64,000 bases of DNA, from NCBI RefSeq assembly GCF_034702125.1, contig NC_085869.1:49185197-49249196 (forward strand). Reading direction: 5' to 3'. The position numbers and the translations under genes are program-made. This DNA is from Engraulis encrasicolus. Its lineage: Eukaryota; Chordata; Actinopteri; Clupeiformes; Engraulidae. Under the pieces are notes generated by a model. The model saw nothing but the letters and a program-made list of their open reading frames with translations, was not told where the DNA came from and did not search any database. Positions within the stretch are counted from its first letter, which is position 1. The number at the start of each line of letters is the position of its first letter. Positions 60,801 to 64,000 of this stretch are shown here, piece by piece.

Positions 60801-63197
60801 AAGCTGAGGGGTGAAGGGCATGGGGATGTGCTGCCCCCTGTTGGCGTAATACTTCTCTTTGTAGCAGACCTGCAGGGGAAACAAATCAGTGACTCAATCA
60901 AACGTCTCCTCACAAAAATGGCATGTCAAAGATATTAACCACAATATGATGTGAAAAATATATATTACTTTTGTATAGCACTTATCTAAGCACTCAAATA
61001 CACAGTAAAATACTGTAATACATTACTTACAATTACTTATACATTAATTCAATTTATTCAGAGAACACTTTGTTTTGCTCTGTTTTGTTGTCTGGAAAAA
61101 TGAGTGTAGTGATCACTTACGTCACTGATGGCCTCCTGAGTGGCTTTGACTTGTAGGGTTTCTAGTGTGTCGTAGATGACGTGAATTTTGTCCTTCTCCT
61201 TGTGGTACTTCTGGCGGTACAGACGCTGAAAGGGATTGTGAATCGGAGTAGCTTGATTACTTACAAATATCAGGATGTACAGAACAATCATTCTTATTGA
61301 TATTATAATCATGCACTGGTTAGGACAAAGCACACTTATTTATTTAAATTCATCTTCTGTAGTCTCATGAGGAGCAATAGCAAGACTTAACTAACATAAC
61401 ACTACATTGCTCTGATAATACCCAGTCTTTTAGCCTAGTAAACTAGCCCACCTGCCAGCGGGCAAAACTAGTGGGTCTAGCCTCGGACAATGCCCCAGGC
61501 CCTGCAGGCCAATCACAACGCAGGAGACTTGTATTGATTTGTTTTGAATCTTTGGATGCAAAGCAGACAGGGTTTTGAGGGAGTGATGACAAAGCATTGG
61601 CCAATAGGAAAAGGCACAGTTTGAAAAACAAGGGGTTGTTTCTATCAACAATCTTCCGATGTGTCATTGATTGGGGCCAGACTAAATTATACATTTAATC
61701 TCACATTTAGTCTGGTTTATCGGGCTACCAGTCTTTAGTAATACATTGCGACTTCTACCGGTCAAGACATTGGTCACTGCCATTCTGGTAACTGCAAGTT
61801 TATAACAGGGGCCATGTCTTCATGCCTTTGGAAATGAAAACAAAACGCTTGAATCCACTTACGTCGTTCATGACCTTGTTGGCGTTCCTGATGGTGACGA
61901 AGTTGACACCTTGAGGGTCCAGAGAGTAGCTCTTGGCCTTGGTCTTATCATGGTCCAGTTTGTATTTGTGCTACGTTAAAAAAAAGACACAAATTCAATT
62001 GCATGCATGCAATTATTATTCATTCTATTTGGACACATACATTATTATTGATTAAAAATAATGATTATTAATGTTATTTGTTTTTTCATTGTTTTACTCT
62101 TCACCAACCTCACTGACGGCGTTGCTGACGGCCCTGGCGTGCTTGTTAGCAGGGGTGTCGTATGGAAGAATGTAGCCTTTAGCCATGGAGTGCTTGCTGG
62201 CCTCTTTGTAGCAGTTCTATAAGAGATAAGGAGACAAAAGAAATGTTTGTGTTACGCGCACCTTGAAGCTTCGCTGATTATATAATGATGATAGGATGAT
62301 TTGATAATGCCACTTGTCAATGCATTGTAAAAGCAATATATTTCTGTATGCCTTACGTCGCTCTGGATGTACTGGTTGAGGCGAACTCTCTCGGTATCAA
62401 TGGTCACTGCAGCAGCAGAGTTTGTTCCCTTGATGTTGGTCTCATAGTCGTAGTGGTAGTTCAGCTGAAAGAGAAGATAGAAATCACTGCGTTAAAAATC
62501 ACTGCCTGTGAAATTGTGACAGAAATGAATTGTGGAAGAGGTATTACTGTGTATATAATGAGATATAGGTAAGAGATGTTATAAATGATACATTGCCAAA
62601 TGTATAACTGTCTTGCAGCGTTGGAGTAAATTTACATTAGATATAAAACGTACACCATTGAGGTTTGGAGTTACAATATAGTGTGGTTTTCTGGTGTGTT
62701 AGTTCACTTACAGGTAGTATTTATATTATAAATCATATATATTAAATATAAAACTTACGTCACTGAGGTTCAGGGCACTTTGTCTGTTAGCCTCATACAC
62801 AGGGGTCTCCAGCACCACAGAGTAGTTCTTGAACTGCTCGATGCCACCGGCTTTGTAGTGGTTCTAAGAGAGAATAGAATGGAATAGAAAGCTTTTATTA
62901 TTATTGTACAAGTACAAATGTACAATGTGATTTAAAGATTTACAATAAAGTGCACAGATAGATACAAAACATAGGAACACACTAAATAAACACACTAATA
63001 TAAAACTGTGACTAGAGTACAAACAAATATAGATAAACTATGTACGCTTGTGCAAATATCTGAGAGGTGCAGAAATAAAGGGGAAAAGTAACAACATGAG
63101 AGAATATCCTCCTTGTTAGTTGAAGTCAATGTATTATTACTGAAGACAAATTTCCATATTGTGGACAATAAAGTATTCATATTCATATTCATATTCA

Positions 63198-63236
<39 letters not shown>

Positions 63237-64000
63237 CATCATTAAAAGCATTACTATTATTTGTACAATGGCAGCAATGAATGGAATTGCCTCAATGGCT
63301 GTTTCAGAGACTGCGGCTTGAGTTTAATGATAATAATCATGTAAAAGTATAAAATGTGAGGATAAAACTTAAAAGGTTAAGAAAAGTTTTTAAAAAAAGG
63401 ACAGGAATGCCAGGAGAACTCACATTGCTCTGGAGCTGCATGGCGTGCTTGCTGCGCACAATATCAGGGGTGTCCCAGGCGAAGCAGCCGATGCCCCTCA
63501 GCCAGTTCAGGTCATCCTTGTAGAAGATCTGAGGACAGGCACAGGCAAAAATCAAATGTAATATTACTCCCATTGCATTTAATGCTACTCACTATAATCC
63601 TGCAATCATAATAGAATTTTGAAAATGCATACATACTGCATGCATGCACACACAGGAATATGACAGAAATTCAGTTTTGCACATTTTACGTCACAAAAGA
63701 CATACCCAAAAAAGAACAATAAGCAACTATTATTCCAAGTCGTACTTGATTCTAGTCAGAGCAATCTCACAATGATTACAGACCAAAGTTGTACATACAT
63801 GTTTGTACTTACACACGTTCACACATGATAACACACACATAGCAATGCAAGTGAGAATTGAATTGTGAATGTGCCACATGAATACTAAACACAAATACAA
63901 CCCAGAAATACAGTAACTCACGTCGCTGAGTTGCTCATTGACTTTGCGGGAGTGCACGAAGGTCTGCATGTCAGGCAGGCAGATCCACTGGTGCAGGTAC
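32111..64000 (-). CDS. neb: Nebulin, C-terminal half (51 coding exons; 5' part off window)
   Basis: Nebulin is a giant filament lying along actin in skeletal-muscle thin filaments; its C-terminus is anchored in the Z-disc. From 64000 down to the stop at 32113-32111 the exons join in frame to about 1,855 codons. Nearly every exon encodes one 35-residue (31-38) nebulin repeat, starting xxYK and ending SD, SE, SN or similar, so that the actin-binding SDxxYK motif spans each exon junction. All repeat exons are phase 0; the last linker exons switch to phase 1 and back to 0 for the SH3 exon. Order: super-repeats (56821-64000), single repeats (41095-56339), short Z-disc repeats (36970-40601), last repeat and linker (32717-36532), SH3 (32111-32284). 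The SH3 ending, the KSKGSFTQ...[12 protein letters not shown] exon and synteny with rif1 identify neb rather than nebulin-like lasp or nrap genes. Confidence 0.98.
32717..32820 (-). CDS. neb: neb pre-SH3 linker exon
   Basis: It encodes [20 protein letters not shown] then [14 protein letters not shown], directly before the SH3 exon. It starts in phase 1 (acceptor ataccag) and ends in phase 0. An alternative acceptor 8 bp further in would break the frame. Confidence 0.9.
32894..33276. mobile_element. Eroded hAT-like MITE, same family as 29387-29774
   Basis: The ends cagggatgtcaaactctggc and gagtttgacaccccctg match those of the copy at 29387. The target duplication is no longer visible. It lies in the neb intron between the two linker exons. 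Confidence 0.75.
33670..33819 (-). CDS. neb: neb Ser-rich linker exon
   Basis: It encodes [20 protein letters not shown] then [10 protein letters not shown]...NIAASSIG, the phosphorylatable Ser-rich linker before the SH3 domain. Acceptor and donor phases (1 and 1) fit both neighbours. A second donor 27 bp further (after 33643) is also in frame and would add nine residues. Confidence 0.9.
33892..34096. mobile_element. Probable hAT-like MITE
   Basis: It starts gtggttctcaacctttg and ends cattgagaaacac, inverse ends, with a repeated acgcccccttgacct motif inside. No target duplication is seen. It lies about 70 bp upstream (in transcript sense) of the acceptor of the neb Ser-rich exon. Confidence 0.6.
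34922..35426. mobile_element. 505-bp hAT-like MITE with 8-bp target duplication
   Basis: Ends caggggtcccca and ttggggacccctg; identical flanks gcctaatt at 34914-34921 and 35427-35434. The inner ends are gggccac/ggccgg-rich. It lies in a neb intron, about 130 bp from exon 35560-35652. Confidence 0.9.
35560..36532 (-). CDS. neb: neb last repeat and start of linker
   Basis: Exon 36346-36532 (187 bp) encodes [14 protein letters not shown]...[30 protein letters not shown]...ETITG, the last nebulin repeat plus a charged stretch. Exon 35560-35652 encodes [20 protein letters not shown] then [11 protein letters not shown], a strictly conserved nebulin linker. The 187-bp exon shifts the phase from 0 to 1. 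Confidence 0.95.
36640..36822. repeat. (AAT)n microsatellite in a neb intron
   Basis: About 180 bp of AAT repeats broken by ataggcc interruptions. Confidence 0.95.
36970..40601 (-). CDS. neb: neb Z-disc-type short repeats
   Basis: Exons in transcription order: 40509-40601, 39888-39980, 39433-39525, 38876-38968, 38318-38410, 37553-37645 (each 93 bp, 31 residues), then 36970-37077 (36 residues, [10 protein letters not shown]...). Two kinds alternate: type B with [11 protein letters not shown](E/Q)(N/H)IS (40509, 38876, 37553) and type A with KYKDSLGQG...IPDLPEV(K/Q)[11 protein letters not shown] (39888, 39433, 38318), in order B-A-A-B-A-B. Exons 39888 and 39433 are identical at all 93 bases. 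In mammals the matching exons are alternatively spliced and tune the Z-disc end of nebulin; similar regulation here is inferred. Confidence 0.95.
39177..40045. repeat. Tandem segmental duplication containing a neb exon
   Basis: Two copies of a unit of about 440 bp (offset 455 bp at the exon), about 39177-39595 and 39592-40045. Each holds the 93-bp exon plus flanking intron (for example cacgttaagaggga and ggaggtgggggtaatgag). The exons are identical; the introns differ by a few changes and small indels. Confidence 0.92.
41095..56339 (-). CDS. neb: neb C-terminal single repeats
   Basis: Exons in transcription order: 56238-56339, 55508-55612, 53896-53997, 53635-53742, 53422-53526, 52898-53002, 52529-52633, 52267-52371, 52013-52123, 51474-51584, 51144-51245, 50431-50535, 49362-49451, 48185-48295, 47924-48028, 46973-47077, 45845-45949, 44984-45094, 43774-43884, 42885-42998, 42179-42283, 41576-41680, 41095-41199. 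The seven-repeat order breaks down here, as in mammals near the Z-disc. Recognisable family landmarks are [20 protein letters not shown] (47924), [14 protein letters not shown] (48185), [13 protein letters not shown] (45845), [16 protein letters not shown] (44984), [17 protein letters not shown] (43774) and ENQKNFST (41576). Exon 49362-49451 is atypical: 30 residues with VEDK where others have xxYK. Confidence 0.96.
42648..42851. mobile_element. Possible foldback MITE beside a neb exon
   Basis: The left end cggtattccaagaacatggtt and right end gtcatcgttttggaaagc are loosely inverse, and internal aacctggttaagttaacct and aatgtaacctggttta also pair. No target duplication is clear. The right end lies about 30 bp from the splice donor of exon 42885-42998. 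Confidence 0.4.
46738..46793. repeat. (CA)n microsatellite
   Basis: Interrupted CA repeat in the neb intron between exons 45845-45949 and 46973-47077. The rest of that intron (about 46000-46970) shows only tacagtac-rich simple sequence. Confidence 0.95.
48296..49361. other. neb intron without recognisable features
   Basis: About 1 kb of unique-looking sequence between exons 48185-48295 and 49362-49451. No repeat-type exon starting xxYK is seen on the minus strand. Confidence 0.6.
49485..49815. repeat. Long polypurine (GGA/GAG) tract
   Basis: About 330 bp of almost pure purine on the plus strand, with ggaggagg blocks and several imperfect copies of agttacagggaggag(aag)aaacagggtgga. It starts about 35 bp upstream (in transcript sense) of exon 49362-49451, so its pyrimidine strand forms the 3' part of that intron. 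Confidence 0.9.
50164..50201. repeat. (CTA)n microsatellite
   Basis: Short CTA repeat within a longer act/cta-rich stretch (about 50130-50220) in a neb intron. Confidence 0.9.
55090..55206. repeat. 41-bp tandem repeat, nearly three copies
   Basis: The unit tacttgatggtgactttgct followed by ctcatggaagactatgaaggc is repeated at 55090, 55131 and 55172 (last copy incomplete), with few changes. It lies in the neb intron between exons 55508 and 53896. Confidence 0.85.
56821..64000 (-). CDS. neb: neb super-repeat region
   Basis: Exons in transcription order: 63922->64000 (cut by the window edge), 63424-63528, 62759-62863, 62357-62464, 62109-62216, 61863-61970, 61121-61225, 60765-60869, 59793-59891, 59553-59657, 59005-59214, 58283-58387, 57756-57860, 57289-57393, 57051-57155, 56821-56925. 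Three exons carry the tropomyosin/troponin-site motif of super-repeats: NWLRGIGC (63424), LWLRGIGC (59793) and EWIKGIGC (57051). There are exactly seven repeats from one to the next, counting the double exon 59005-59214 as two. Two full super-repeats are therefore present. Exon 59793-59891 is short (33 residues). Confidence 0.96.
58085..58215. repeat. Dispersed fish repeat fragment
   Basis: Contains gcatttacactatatagcgct...caaagctctttacaatg...cattcacccattc..., a sequence I recognise as a common dispersed repeat of fish genomes. It lies about 70 bp from exon 58283-58387. Class not determined. Confidence 0.5.
58605..58765 (-). repeat. tRNA-derived SINE copy, minus orientation
   Basis: Matches the copy at 258-422: tatgacaggatagtgtgagagg, then agagagataagggg, gggaaatgacccc, the reversed B box ctggactcaaaccggggtcc, and a poly-C end at about 58749-58762. 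Confidence 0.75.
60540..60644. repeat. Short inverted-end repeat, related to 8597-8709
   Basis: Starts ggggtgcatttctcgg and ends tttcgagaaacaaaacccc; the ends are inverse with few mismatches. Probably a small non-autonomous DNA transposon. Confidence 0.55.
61430..61727. mobile_element. 298-bp hAT-like MITE with 8-bp target duplication
   Basis: Starts ttagcctagtaaactagcc and ends ctggtttatcgggcta, loosely inverse; a further inner pair ccagactaaat/atttagtctgg lies near the right end. The flanks ccagtctt at 61422-61429 and 61728-61735 are identical. It lies in a neb intron. Confidence 0.75.
63173..63238. repeat. (ATTC)n/(ATT)n microsatellite
   Basis: attcat repeats grade into a pure ATT run in the neb intron before exon 62759-62863. 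Confidence 0.95.

Overview
This is vertebrate, teleost-type nuclear DNA. Genes are split into many short exons with GT-AG introns, and the introns are full of microsatellites, tRNA-derived SINEs, hAT-like MITEs and a decayed Tc1 copy. Three genes are recognisable, in the order known from other vertebrates: tnfaip6 (TSG-6), rif1 and neb (nebulin). I cannot name the species.

Layout. 1-2.24 kb: repeat-rich intron of tnfaip6 with SINE copies. 2.24-3.95 kb: last three coding exons of tnfaip6 (+), encoding its CUB domain; the Link-domain exons lie before the window. 3.95-6.1 kb: intergenic, with a long hairpin near 5.7 kb, then the probable rif1 promoter (GC boxes, CRE-like site). 7.5-28.8 kb: rif1 (+), complete; 35 coding exons join in frame to about 2,402 codons (about 2,470 residues in mammals). 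28.8-31.8 kb: tail-to-tail intergenic DNA with MITEs and a Tc1 relic. 31.8-64 kb: the 3' half of neb (-), 51 coding exons in frame (about 1,855 codons), from nebulin super-repeats through C-terminal simple repeats, short Z-disc-type repeats and a Ser-rich linker to the terminal SH3 domain and stop.

The three genes do not form a pathway: TSG-6 is a secreted hyaluronan-matrix protein, Rif1 is a nuclear replication-timing and break-repair factor, and nebulin is a thin-filament ruler of skeletal muscle. Their proximity is conserved synteny. I found no undescribed gene system. The parts worth a second look are three decayed partial copies of rif1 exons inside rif1 introns, two GC-AG introns in rif1, a recent tandem duplication of a neb Z-disc exon, an in-frame tandem splice donor in neb, an odd in-frame nebulin-repeat start upstream of one neb exon, and several MITEs with intact target-site duplications.
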